A stretch of DNA of 64,000 nucleotides from Neckera pumila (taxonomy: Eukaryota > Streptophyta > Bryopsida > Hypnales > Neckeraceae): positions 28,458,108 to 28,522,107 of the forward strand of contig OZ018408.1 of the NCBI GenBank assembly GCA_963969595.1, given 5' to 3'. The notes below the pieces were generated by a model. The model was given only the letters and a program-made list of their open reading frames with translations. It did not search any database and was not told the origin of the DNA. This document shows positions 1 through 12,500 of this stretch, one piece after another; position 1 is the first letter of the stretch; every line of letters begins with the position of its first letter. The position numbers were made by a program, and so were the translations under genes.

Positions 1-173
1 TACAGACGTGCGTTCTGAATCTATAATTTATTCTTTCCACGGAGAGGGAGACGTATATTGCTTTTCTACTTCGTACTCTTTTCTGTTACGAATGAGAGGT
101 CTTCCTATCAAGTTGTGTACAAGTGAGAATGCAGAAAACGCATGGAGGCGATAAATGTGCTACTGTATGCTGA

Positions 174-455
174 TCAATCCTGTCCTTGTAAGAAGGCGGC
201 CAAACAAATCCTGTCCTTGCAAAGAATTGAGATGACACTGAGTAGCGTTTTGTAGCACAGCAGATTAGAGATGAATTTGTAGTATTTTCGATAGACTGGG
301 TGTGAACTTAATATTAAGCATGCGTTTCCAATCATCAGCTTCTCTTCTTGCAAATTTACGTGTTTAGAGCATCTTGGCAAAATTACCGTGTCACCTCCGA
401 ATTCCTCGAGCTTGACAGGAACAATTTTCGACAATTTGATCAGTTGACCCTGGAC
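174..455 (-). pseudogene. possible fragment of an organellar IF-2-like translation GTPase
   Basis: On the minus strand an open frame begins with codons for GQLIKLSKIVPVKLEEFGGD and continues with a stretch containing NLQEEKLMIG. The EEFGGD segment followed by a spaced NL..EEKLMI resembles the linker after the G domain of chloroplast or mitochondrial initiation factor 2, where an EE.GGD motif is followed by a Val-Ser-Ala-like stretch and a helix with NL..L...L. The Val-Ser-Ala stretch itself is not preserved. There is no start, no nucleotide-binding loop and no obvious neighbouring exon, so at best this is a broken fragment. The match is from memory of the family and could be chance. Confidence 0.25.
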
Positions 456-676
456 GTGACTATTTTCACGATTCCATGAGTCTTAGTACTTGTGGGCTTC
501 AGTTAACTTTCATCAGTGGAACTCACTTTGGACATTTGTGAAAATTCACTGTGCACGTCGGACACGGTATCCGTGCAACCCGAATACCAGCAATTTTTGA
601 CGTAAGTTACCAGACCCGACTCACTCACGACGACGCTGTGTCCCGCCTCTTCCCTGTCGCCGATCCTACTTCACCG

Positions 677-894
677 ATGTTCAACTTCAGGTCAGCGCAG
701 CGCGGTGCCAGTAGGATTCTTCGTACGAAGAGCTTCTCAAAGAGCTTCGAATCGCCCAATTTGGTTCGCTATGGCTCTGGTTTGGCCAATTGCACTCGAC
801 GTGGGGTTTCGATTCTTGGTTTTGTGGTCGTTGCAGGCTTTTTCTATTGCTCTCTGTCTACTAGTGTTTTGCAACCACGTGTTTTCAATGAAGG
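677..894 (+). CDS. possible N-terminal exon of a type II membrane protein (unidentified)
   Basis: An ATG at 677 opens a frame of 73 codons. The N terminus is basic and Ser/Arg-rich, followed at about residues 46-66 by a hydrophobic segment (VSILGFVVVAGFFYCSLSTS) that would make one membrane helix, then a short luminal-like tail. This is the layout of a Golgi type II membrane protein such as a plant glycosyltransferase, but no catalytic domain is visible. A second stretch at 992-1150, after a possible AG acceptor, reads plausibly (VGVQDPKARLEKIKKQL and onward) but does not join in frame to the first with the donors I can see. The family is not recognised; it may be a gene fragment. Confidence 0.28.
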
Positions 895-1150
895 TTGAGG
901 TAGGAAGGAGGTGCTGGACTGCGTTAGTGTTTCTGCATTTAGGGTTGGAGTTGAAACCTAAGGTCGGTATTTTTTTTTTGGGGTGAATTAGGTTGGAGTA
1001 CAAGATCCGAAGGCAAGGCTCGAGAAGATCAAGAAGCAGCTCAGTGCTGGTTCTGGGAGTGTGCTTTTACACGGGCCGTTGCTGAAGCGGTCCGAGACTG
1101 CGAGTTTCCCCTCGCATTGCTTGATTTTGGGATTAGAGCACATGGATTAC

Positions 1151-4100
1151 ATAACTCGAAGCTAATTGGAATTAATTCCATATTCTATTAAAAACCTCTT
1201 CTTAGTTGCAATCTTTTGAGAACTGTGTGAATCGATTTGCGTATAGAATGATATTTATTGGTCGCAAGTCTCAAATCTCATCACCGAATCACTGAAGATT
1301 GCTACGACTTTTAAACACTAGAAAAAACTGGCACAAAAAGACTCCGCTGTGACAATATTATCAGCAATGCTGCCAGTATTTCTCGAAAGTTGTACTTGCT
1401 TTGTGTAGCTAGAAGGTCTAGTTGAACAATGAATGATCTTGCAATACACCATATACTGTGGACCAAGGTAATCAGAGGAGACCACCGCAGCATTTGTTCT
1501 TCTAAATTGCGTGTGTGCATTTTGAACTTCTTGGAAGCTGCAAAGTGGCTTACACCCTTCTTTGAACATAACTGTTGTCGGCCACATCAATTGAACACTC
1601 ACAGTATATGGTGTAGTAGGTTTCAGACCTTGCGGAATAGGTGTTGAAGGAGAGTGTGATTGCACTTGCTTGCAATTGACTTTGTGATTTTAATTGACCA
1701 ATCACAGCATAACAACTTTGAGGACAACACTATCTGTACTTATCGTGTTGAGCATGAAAACTACGTACCTTAGCCACCTATGAGACGTTAAACACAACGA
1801 GGATGATGTAGAATTCGTTGCATAAATCCAATACGCTGCCATTACCCAAGTGGAGAGGTGTGAGACAAGTTTAACTTTGGAAACTATGGCATCCACTGCC
1901 ATGATGATACGATATATCATTGAAGGCATTCACCGCAGAATGCATCGGAACCTACAAAATCTGAAACCCACTAGTATTGTTGCTTCCATGAATTGCTTGT
2001 GGCTATGATCAAAAGTCTGAAATTGGAGTGCACTATTCCGTCTGTAGTTTAGAGAGTGGCGGAGGAGGTCAAAATAAGGTCTGTAGCGCCGCTTTTCCGT
2101 TCAAATGCAGTTGACTTGGCTCTTGACTTGCTGCTGCTTTTATTTAAGTGCTTTTAGCAATGTCAAGTTAATTTCACAATCGTGTGACACTTCAATTTAC
2201 TGCCCAATGTTCTGTGTGGGCAGCTGCGTAAATGGAATCAGCAAAGGGTTTCTCTGGATTCTTCAACTGGGAAGATGGAGTACAGGTAAGATTCAAAGTT
2301 CTTCTGCATTGTCATGTTGATGACGGAATAGGAGTTGGAAGTGATCTATGTCCAGTTCAATGATCCAAATTATAGTCACGAAGTAGATTGAGTTTTTTGA
2401 ATAACTTTAAATGTTGGATGAATTCGGTATCGATCTCTAACCGTTTATCTATTTTTTCTCACTTTCAACATCTGAATCGATTAGACCACCGAGTTTGTAG
2501 GGGTTCAATTAGTCTGGCTGGGTAGGCTATACTCCATTGAATTCTGAAAGTCATTTAATTTATCGGAGATCGGACTGGTCGGATACAGACTGGGGATGAC
2601 TTCAAGCATTCTCTTGTGTGCACCTATTTTCATTTTGAGTTTTGCAACTGGCAGCCTACGCTCATCTGTATCTTGAAGATTGTCCTGAGTGTTGAATTTT
2701 ATACACGGGAAGTTATCAGAGCTCGGTGATCGTTGTTTGTCTCGAGGCGTTCAGGTATCAAAGAGGCGACCCATCACCTAGAGAAATTATTCATTTTGAT
2801 GCAGAACCACTGTCTCACCTTTGAACATCCAGTAAGACCTTAATGCAAGTGTTCATCATTTTTCTGCACCTTTTGATCATTTTTTGTTGCCCATATCACG
2901 TTATGCAATGAAAGCTATCTTAATCTAATGATGTTCTTTTGTAGAACTGGAACAGCTTCTGTTGGTGCTGCGGACTTTAAGTGATGTTGCATGGTGCCCA
3001 TCTTGTATGCAATTCTCTGAGCTCTGACGGAGGGGCTGATTTATTCTAATTTATTTTGATTTTTCGTTTCAATAGTGCAGTGGAGACAAAAAATACGACG
3101 GATGTTGCTTTTGTATCCTTCCAATGCTTCTAATGAGGGGGACTGTGAGTTCGTATCAAAGAAATTTCTCCGTTTAGTAGACAATCAGAAGGACCTGCCT
3201 CATTGAATACTGAGATAGTTTTGCAGAAGTAATTCAACTAAAATGTTTGCAGAAGAGATATTAGGATGAACCAATGAGTAATCAGTTCTACCGCTTTCAA
3301 GATTTCTGTTCACTGTACGCCCTCTTTGATGCAAGAAAATGTCGTGTGGGGCTTACATTATCATTACTTAGACATTGGCACCTCTCAAAAGATGGAATTC
3401 TTCCTCTGTGCAGAGACACCTGCTGCGGCAAGAGCTTGGGTTGCAAGCTTGAGGTGAATATTATATAGTACGTAGCAGTTAGCAACGTGGTAATGATATT
3501 CAGAATGCATGAGTTGTTTATGTGAAGAACCAATCTCCCCGTCCTGTTTAATCACGTAGAAGAACTGTTGTGAATGTGAATGTGAATGATTTTCCTTGCC
3601 TTATTCCTAGTGCTTTTGCAATTTTAAATGGATGATGTCACACGGTCATGAAAAAAGGTGATTACTAGGGACCCCTTCGGCGTTCAAGGGTTAATATAAC
3701 TAATTTTGACTGTGGCAGGAATAATGTTTGAGCTTCTAAAATGGGACGGCCAGGGTATGTGTAGGTAGGGTCAGGGTATGAGTAGGTAGGGTCAGGGTAT
3801 GTGGAGGGTGAGGGGAAGCTCAGGGTTCAGGAAGTACCTCCGGCGACGTGAACTTCGGTGGTGGAATTTGCTCCAGTCTCTCGTGTACGCTCCGCGCCGG
3901 GTGTTTTTCAGATGTGTTTTTTGAAAGCTTGCCTGCACACGAGGGAGGCGGAGGTTCTTGGATGTGAGAGCTGTTGTTGCCATTTTTCGGTGTGGTGCAA
4001 GAAAGTGGCTCCGTTATTTCGTTTTTCCTGTGCTTCTGCGTGTTGCGTGCTGCGTGGTTTGGAGCAACGCGATTCTTCCGGTGAGTTGAGGATTCAGGGC

Positions 4101-4932
4101 TTTATGTTGTTGACGCTTTTGGTTAGAGTTCTGATTTTAGGTTGTATGTTTGACTAGTTATTTCTGTTGGGGTGGAGTTCCGTGTTCTCTTGCTGGTGTA
4201 GGTTTGAGTTTTCTTAATGTTCGTTTTCAGGATTTTTTTTAAGGAACTTGTACAGGTGCCGCATGATGCCTGTGATTACGTTTAAAATTTTTTGATCCGA
4301 AATTGAAAGCATGCTGCTGCTTTAGAGTGCTGCCTCGAAATTCACAGCATCTTTTTCATTAATGCATTGAGTATGGTGTTAGGAAAGCTGTAAAATATAG
4401 TTGGAATTACTCTTGATCTCTGCTTTATTTTTAAGTCAAGACAAAAAATTAGTGATTCTTATGCGTTCATTTCAATTTAGTTAGAAGAAAGCTTGAACTT
4501 CCCTTAGTCTGTAAGCCATGAAAGGCAATCTGATTCTTGAGCATTCAATTTGAAGCCAACAATTTGAAGAATGAATATAGTTTGCATTCCACCACAAAAT
4601 CAATTCACATTTCTTCTGAAGAGGGGTTTCAATCTAGGGTTCTGTCTAGATTATCTCAGGCTATTATTATTCACTCTTTAAAAAACAACTAAGTATCTGT
4701 TTTCTTTAACATAGGGTATAGCAGAGGTATTGGACTTTGCTGCTTTTTAGGGCAATTTTTACCGCCAGGTTATACGTCTCGTAGGCTATTGTTGTCTGGA
4801 ATGCGCCAATCTCCTAGGAACTATTTTGTTGCATACTTGAAGAGAGATGAGGGAATGCTCTTCGCTCACCTTTGAATACTTCAATGATCAATACTAGGCA
4901 TTTATCCTTATTTAGAATTGTCGATAGAAATG
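1151..4932. other. no clear gene; tandem GGTAGGGTCAGGGTATG repeat near 3.76 kb
   Basis: Moderately GC-balanced DNA compared with the filler further right. A short possible exon starts with ATG at 2232, reads MESAKGFSGFFNWEDGVQ and ends at a GTAAG donor, but I could not connect it to others. A 64-codon open stretch at 3274-3468 is unrecognised. At 3750-3805 a unit of about 24 bases (core GTAGGGTCAGGGTATG) repeats about twice. The GC-richer stretch 3800-4100 could be a promoter or 5' untranslated region, but nothing in it proves this. Confidence 0.35.
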
Positions 4933-5498
4933 ACAGCTACAGATTTGTGAATCAGTGCTAATCATCGTTTGACTCCTGTGTGATATTTTGCCCTAATTTA
5001 AAGGTGCTATAGAGCAATTAGAGGATGTGGCATGCGAGTATGTACGATCGATTCCTTAAGCAACTTATTTATTCTCCTGTGTTTTTTTGCGTCTACCTAG
5101 GGTTCCGTGCGCTCCCCTCCTCTTCCATGTTCTTTTGTGTCTGTGTACTGCTTGGCTGGCTATGCGTGGACTTATCTTTGTTTATGCGATCTTTGTTTCG
5201 GAGTCAGCTTGTGGAAGCGTGTTTCGGATTCTGCGGATTTTCAGCAGCATTGTTCCAGGTGAACTTCGACTTCTGTGGGGTTTTTTGCCTTGTTTTTGTT
5301 TTTGGTTGGCTATAGTGTGATGCAGCGTCATGTATAGTTTGTGGAAGAGTTCACCCGTTCTAGGGTTTAGGCGTGCTTGCTTGCTTTTCTGCTCGAGGTA
5401 AGCTCCCGCAGCTGTTTGTCATCAACTGCATGGATACCCTAATTAATTGTAGGTGCATTTGCTTGTGCAGGGGCACTCTCCATCATACTATGGAGCCT

Positions 5499-5771
5499 AT
5501 GGTAGAGTCTATCTTCTTCAAATCGGACACAACAGAGCTAGTTAAGTGTTTGACCAATCCCGATGGCACGATTGACTTTCGTCTATTGGGTCGGAGTACA
5601 GGGTTGGAACCAGATTCCATTATGTTGTGTAGCGAGTGGATTCCTGTTACCCTTGACCTTCAGTCAAAGTCTATGTGGACGAAGATTAAGCACGCTTTGG
5701 GAGTTGCAGGGACGATTGAAGATCCCTTGGTGGTCAGTGGTCGTCCGACACTCACAGTTGTAGTTCCGACA
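5499..5771 (+). pseudogene. HNH nuclease-like gene, left copy: first coding exon, remainder scrambled
   Basis: The exon runs from ATG 5499 to an ACAG/GTATGT donor at 5771 and codes for about 91 residues beginning MVESIFFKSDTTELVKCL, with LLGRST.LEPDS and SEWIPVT blocks. It is about 6% diverged in DNA from the same exon at 49709. An upstream non-coding exon probably ends near 5396 before GTAAGC, as in the right copy. The next exon, at about 5960-6154, contains a TAA in the frame that would otherwise continue (YKE, stop, KSRGLNDNF). After about 6400 the gene order is broken by the palindrome. No nuclease-domain protein can be made from this copy as it stands. Confidence 0.6.
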
Positions 5772-8181
5772 GGTATGTTTGATCTTTAAACCAGTAGATG
5801 AGGTTGAAATACTTAGGGTTATGTAGGTAATTTGTAGATAATTTTTTATGTTTATAGATTAAGTCAAATGTATTGTTGGAATTTTGGCTTTCAATTCCAT
5901 TTCTTTGTACATTTTAAGTAATTTTTTTTGTATTGCTTTTTTTTAATAAATTTAAACTCTGTTTGGAAGGAGATGAGAGATATTATGGAGATATCACTAC
6001 TCTCCGTGAAGAAACAAGTCCAGTATACAAAGAGTAAAAGTCAAGAGGTCTCAATGATAATTTCAAAACAGTTTTAATTAACTACTATGGAGTAGATAAA
6101 ATTGACTCCTCTCCAACAGGTTCTAAGAATGCAAAACATCATGGCAACCGGAAGGTACGATGCATGATTCATCTATGTTATTTAGTTTTCATTCTATTAT
6201 TATAATTTAATAGTTGATAATTTAAAATATTTTCTATACACCTAGCACTAATATGAGAGTACAAAAGTTCTAACCATCAATGCTTTACTATTTCTTTTCT
6301 ATTTCTGTAGTGATAAAAAGATGACTAATTTAGATGTTTCACTTGCAGTTGTGATGGATGATGATTGACCATACGCATGATATATATGTGTTATTTTTTT
6401 GCACCATCCTCAATTTATTCAAAAATTTGTCATCATTTGATATTTTAACAAGTAACTACACTTATTTCATTTCAAAATTCATATAATCAATTTTCAATTA
6501 AATGCCTCAAATTAAAGGATGTTGAAAAAAATCACATTTGATTTATTATTTGAAATTCATTCATGATTAAGACCCGAATCATTTAATGCCTCAAAAATAG
6601 AAGATGATAGATCATTATTAGTAAACTACTTATCTACAATAAACTTGTAGTCACCAAAAGAGCCATAATTAAAATTTCACTCTATGGCTGAAAATGTTCT
6701 AGGTAATGTTCTTCTCTGGATAGTCAATGTAATGACTTATTGAGCTTGGTATTGAAGCACCTTCTTAAACGGCCTCTTAGAATTAGGGAATTGTAAAAGC
6801 TAATCTCCTAAATCTCCAAAAGATAAATGTGCTACTAATCTAATCAACCACTTCATGAAAGATGATATTTTAAAAATTTTAACATTATAGATATTGATTT
6901 GCCTAAAAATGACTTTTTAATTGTCAAGCCCATTAAAGAGGCATTTGATGATAATTGTTTAGGGTTACAATTGATAAACATAAACAATTATCATCAAATG
7001 CCTCTTTAATGGGCTTGACAATTAAAAAGTCATTTTTAGGCAAATCAATATCTATAATGTTAAAATTTTTAAAATATCATCTTTCATGAAGTGGTTGATT
7101 AGATTAGTAGCACATTTATCTTTTGGAGATTTAGGAGATTAGCTTTTACAATTCCCTAATTCTAAGAGGCCGTTTAAGAAGGTGCTTCAATACCAAGCTC
7201 AATAAGTCATTACATTGACTATCCAGAGAAGAACATTACCTAGAACATTTTCAGCCATAGAGTGAAATTTTAATTATGGCTCTTTTGGTGACTACAAGTT
7301 TATTGTAGATAAGTAGTTTACTAATAATGATCTATCATCTTCTATTTTTGAGGCATTAAATGATTCGGGTCTTAATCATGAATGAATTTCAAATAATAAA
7401 TCAAATGTGATTTTTTTCAACATCCTTTAATTTGAGGCATTTAATTGAAAATTGATTATATGAATTTTGAAATGAAATAAGTGTAGTTACTTGTTAAAAT
7501 ATCAAATGATGACAAATTTTTGAATAAATTGAGGATGGTGCAAAAAAATAACACATATATATCATGCGTATGGTCAATCATCATCCATCACAACTGCAAG
7601 TGAAACATCTAAATTAGTCATCTTTTTATCACTACAGAAATAGAAAAGAAATAGTAAAGCATTGATGGTTAGAACTTTTGTACTCTCATATTAGTGCTAG
7701 GTGTATAGAAAATATTTTAAATTATCAACTATTAAATTATAATAATAGAATGAAAACTAAATAACATAGATGAATCATGCATCGTACCTTCCGGTTGCCA
7801 TGATGTTTTGCATTCTTAGAACCTGTTGGAGAGGAGTCAATTTTATCTACTCCATAGTAGTTAATTAAAACTGTTTTGAAATTATCATTGAGACCTCTTG
7901 ACTTTTACTCTTTGTATACTGGACTTGTTTCTTCACGGAGAGTAGTGATATCTCCATAATATCTCTCATCTCCTTCCAAACAGAGTTTAAATTTATTAAA
8001 AAAAAGCAATACAAAAAAAATTACTTAAAATGTACAAAGAAATGGAATTGAAAGCCAAAATTCCAACAATACATTTGACTTAATCTATAAACATAAAAAA
8101 TTATCTACAAATTACCTACATAACCCTAAGTATTTCAACCTCATCTACTGGTTTAAAGATCAAACATACCTGTCGGAACTA
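5761..8181. repeat. 2.4 kb palindrome (two 1,201-base inverted arms, 19-base spacer)
   Basis: The left arm 5761-6961 and right arm 6981-8181 are reverse complements. I found no mismatch in the stretches compared (both outer ends, the exon region, the C/B junctions and the centre). The spacer is 6962-6980. Each arm is a rearranged piece of the HNH gene seen intact at 49990-51300. In the left arm, 5761 to about 6400 is forward (donor of exon 2 to start of exon 4), about 6401-6822 is inverted (3' end of exon 4 and 3' flank), and 6823-6961 is forward (middle of exon 4). The outer boundaries are sharp: bases 5760 and 8182 do not pair. Such a structure can extrude as a cruciform and would give a long hairpin RNA if transcribed. 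Confidence 0.9.
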
Positions 8182-8182
8182 T

Positions 8183-9068
8183 AAACTTTAGAAGTACTTG
8201 GTGCTTGATGTCATGTGCTAAGCGTTGTCTTCTTGACATTTATATATTATCCTTTAGATATAAGCAACATTATATGGGTCATATGGTCTAAATTTCAACA
8301 TCTACAATTCTCACTTCTATAGAATTTATCTATACCAGAGAAAAAACATTTCATCTAAAATACACTTTGCATTTATGTCAAACAATACATCACACAAGAG
8401 GACTGCACTATAATTTCCACCTATGTTTACAGTCTACAATATGTTGTAAGCTAATTATTTAATATGGTATTCACTGTCTAAACATCGAGCTAGTTTTATA
8501 TATAGGAGAATCATGATTGCTGAAATAACATATGAACTACAATACAATGTCTTCATTGTAAAGTAATATGACATGGCACATATATCTGCAGGAATTAGGC
8601 ACTAAAAGAGTTCAATATTCATCTGCTTTTATATTACTATATGCCATCTACGCTTGAACTCTTCTCTAGAACAGTAACTTGGTGATTGTCTAGTGATCTA
8701 CTGTAGATTCACTCCAAATGCTTGGTCATCTCGACTTTCAAACCATGGGCCAACAGCAAGGTAGACATCTGGCGGTATTTAACAACAGAGCCGGGCATCA
8801 TTTGGAATTTGAAGAACCTGCAAAGAATAGCAAGGGACATCCGCATCTGCAACATAGCTGAGTCCTTTCCAAGGCAAATCCGAGGTCCCGCCTACATTCA
8901 AAGACACCCGGCAGGCCGATGATCATCAAAGTGGCTCAATCCACTATGCACTTGCGCAACCAAGACTAATGTTTGCCCCGACCTCTTGGTCCCTACGACA
9001 GTACAATGGAAAATTCACATCATAATAGCTGCGTTCAAGTTTTAGAAAATTGAACTGGCAAGCATTGG
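8183..9068. other. spacer between palindrome and PPDK; possible PPDK promoter region
   Basis: Homologous to 52075-52376 and 56018-56341 up to about 8797, where the right copy jumps into PPDK exon sequence. No convincing gene. A 66-codon open stretch at 8722-8922 resembles nothing I know. Its position just upstream of PPDK makes promoter or 5' untranslated sequence likely, but no element can be proven by eye. Confidence 0.4.
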
Positions 9069-9104
9069 TTGGCTTACTTGAAAAGCAGCGAATTTGAATG
9101 GAGA

Positions 9105-9305
9105 TTCAGGCTGGACAACTCCGTTTGCAATCCATCTAGCGGGTTTGAACTCTGTTGCATCAGGGCCCTACAAAGATGGCATTCGCCCCATTGCGTAAGG
9201 AGCGTACATAATCATGCTGCCTTTCTTTACTGTTGTGCTATCAGGAAGTATGTCATCGCAATTCGAAGTCAAAGCTTGGCATCTCCTCCAACTCCAACTA
9301 AGCAG
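9105..9305 (+). CDS. PPDK exon 1 candidate (transit-peptide end)
   Basis: The frame that joins PPDK exon 2 is open across 9069-9305 and ends PPTPTKQ at a CAG/GTATGC donor. It then splices in phase 0 to RVFTFGKG at 9528. In chloroplast PPDK a short Pro/Thr/Lys-rich stretch precedes this motif, so the end of this exon is credible. The upstream part (Ser, Arg and Cys containing, no acidic cluster) could be transit peptide, but I see no in-frame ATG in it. Either a further 5' exon supplies the start or the N terminus is damaged. The exon start given is nominal. Confidence 0.4.
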
Positions 9306-9527
9306 GTATGCCCACTCCTTCAAAATTTGCCTGATGTGCAGTTTTCGCTGGAACTGCTCTTTCACTGAAGTCTATTCATGTGTTAGCATCTGAGCTATAC
9401 TCTGGGTTGCTGTGTTACTATGGGTAAAGAGAAGAAGTGTTCGAAAAATCTCTCAGAGTGTCTGATCGCTTGACAATTACATGGTGTTCTTTAATGAATA
9501 CACTAACTCGGTGATGTGATTGTGCAG

Positions 9528-12500
9528 AGAGTCTTCACATTTGGGAAGGGCAGAAGTCAAGGAAATATGAGTATGAAGAGCTTGGTAAGCTTTGCTCGGG
9601 CATTGACTCTCTAAATTCCTGGTCTGGATCTATGTATTTCAGAAATCCCTAAGATGAACTTTAGTACCAAACAAATGTTCATCTGAATATTGACTCCACC
9701 ACTGCATTTGGATGGCAGCTCGGTGGAAAGGGAGAAAATCTTGCTGAAATGTCAAGCATCGGGCTTTCGGTGCCACCGGGCCTCACTATCACCACTGAAA
9801 CTTGCCAAGAGTACACCTTGAATAGAAACAAGTTGCCAAAAGGACTTTGGAATGAAGTACTCGAAGGCCTTCGGACTGCTGAAGAGGACATGGGGGCAGC
9901 TCTGGGAAATCCATCCAATCCCCTTCTCATTTCGGTTCGTTCAGGGGCAGCTGTGAGTAATAGAATTTCTCCTATGCTATAAGCTTCTATCTGCAGTACT
10001 ATGTGTGATAGCTTCAATATGAGGAGGATAGCCTTGTTTTCAGCACATTTACAAGAAAATCGTTTTTATCATCGGTTTTCTGTCATTAAACAAGAGGTGA
10101 TTCTTGATGCCACAGAACTTAGTTTGTAGTAAGTATTTTCTCAGATGGGCTCCCAGCATCCATCTCTGAGGATTAGATTGCACAGACACATTCATTTCCT
10201 TGAAGATCTCAATGCCTGGAATGATGGACACAGTGTTGAACTTAGGATTAAACGACGAGGTGGTTCAAGGTCTTGGTGGTCGCAGCGGAGAACGATTCGC
10301 CTATGATTCGTACCGACGCTTTATCGATATGTTTGGAGGTGTGGTGAGTATAGTTGCCAGATCACATGGCTTCAGCTTAAACATGGATACTGCACTTTGG
10401 AATGAAGTTAATGGATTTTTGATTTGAATCAGTTGGAAGTTTTGGCGAGAGGTTTCTCATGGGATTTTTCTGTGCGCACGTAATTTATTATTTGATTGGC
10501 ATCTACTGTCTTTAAGATGTCAAAGCCTGAAACGTTTGTGGGACTGTAATAAGGTGATGGGTGTCTCCCACTCCCTTTATGAGGACAAGCTGGAAAGCAT
10601 GAAAGCTGCTCGTGAAGTGCACCTTGATACAGACCTAACAACTGAGGATCTGAAGGAGCTTGTTCAGAAGTACAAAGGCGTCTACCGCAAGGCTATTGGC
10701 GGAGCTTTCCCTACTGGTAAACTGCTTTTTTCCTATCCTCCTCCTGTTTCGTAAGACGATTGGTGCATTCTATTGTGCCGAGTAAGAGACTTGGTGGAGG
10801 ATCGAGACGATTGGTATGATGACAGTGAATTTTTTTCATAATGAACCCAAAATTTGATATGCTTTGCTGGTGTTAGTCTCTTCAAGGGAAAACTGTTGTT
10901 GTGGAAGCGTTCCTTGATCTCACAGGTTGTATTTATTGGCAGATCCTGTGGAGCAGTTGCGGTTGGCTGTTATTGTAGTCTTCGAATCATGGAATAGTTC
11001 GCGGGCTGTAAAATACCGCAGTATTCACCAGATATCTGGCCTTAACGGCACAGCTGTAAATATCCAAGCCATGGTGTTTGGAAACATGGGAGCTGATTGT
11101 GGCACAGGTGTACTCTTCACCCGTGATCCCAGCACCGGGGAGAAGAAACTCTATGGAGAATATCTCATTAATGTACAGGTTGGTTACATGTTCCAGCTTT
11201 GGCTTCGTCTGGTAATTGTGTTGCAATTCCAAATAATTAGTTTTCATGCACATAGCTATGGAGCTTGACGTGCTTCTACGATATTCATTGGTGCTCTTAC
11301 AACTTTCTCTTGAGATTGCGTGTATCTCCAGGTTGTATATAAGCAGTCTGGCACTTCGGCATTGCATTAACGAACTATTGATTTAGTGTTCCCCCAACAG
11401 ACACTTAAGGACTCCAGATTGCCTGTTCAATGTGTGGTTGTACGCATAAATTAGGAACGTTTTGGAATTGACGTATGCTTGTGCACATGCAGGGAGAAGA
11501 TGTCGTGGCAGGCATTCGCACTTTCGAAGATATTGACACAATGAGACAAGCACTTCCAGACGCTTACAAGGAGCTGCTTGAGAATTGTGACATGCTGGAA
11601 GCTCACTACAAGGAGATGATGGTACTTTCACTGATGTGTCTCTGCTGTTACCCCTGTGGTTGCGAAACCTAATCATGGTCGAATCACGAGCTTGCTTTTC
11701 TAAAAATCGAATTGGAAGGATGCTCAATTAAAGAATTGGGGTGCATATTTGTAGCTTTCTTGTAGTAAGACTGCAAACTGAAGTAGTGAGATTGGATGTG
11801 AACGTCGCATTTGTCAATCTGTGAAACAGCTGTCTTAAGAAGCTGGCCATGTATTCCTCGTTGTAGGATATTGAGTTCACGGTACAAGAGAGTCGACTCT
11901 GGATGCTACAATGCCAATCTGGAAAGCGCACGGGCGAGGGGGCTGTGAAAATTGCGGTGGACATGGTTAATGAAGGGTTGATTGACACAGCTACTGCAGT
12001 TAATAGAGTGGAACCACAACATCTGGATCAGCTCCTTCATCTGCAGGTTTGACTTGACTTGACTCATTCACTTTTATAAGCACGTGCTAACATGATTTTT
12101 CTTGTGTGGAATGCTAATTTCTAACTTATGTTTTGATGGTAGTACTTTGAGAATCCATCTCTTTACAAGGATAAAGTGATCGCGACGGGACTGCCTGCAT
12201 CTCCTGGGGCTGCTGTGGGCCAACTTGTCTTCCCTGCGGAGGATGCAGAGGCTTGGCATGCGCAAGGAAAACCGTGTATCCTGGTACAGAGCACTAAATT
12301 TTTCTTAATTTGGTGATTTAAATATTTGATAGAAATTTCAAAATGAATTGATTTGTCACATCGTGCTGTGTACTCTGATTGTTTGCTGTTTTGGACCTTC
12401 ATCGTTTAAGCCATTTCTGAGGCAATCTTTCGATTTGAATCGTCATTTCTACGGTATAATGAACAAGAAATCTTCTTGCATTGTAGGTGCGTAATGAAAC

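Noticed and set aside
5025..5320. Hydrophobic open frames at 5025-5320 and again at 48735-48977
   Set aside because: T-rich leader or intron sequence upstream of the HNH coding exon. The two copies diverge without keeping a frame, and the right one is interrupted by a transposon.
9225..9280. ATG at about 9250 (ATGTCATCGC) as PPDK start
   Set aside because: It is out of frame with the exon end that joins RVFTFGKG, so it cannot initiate PPDK without a frameshift.
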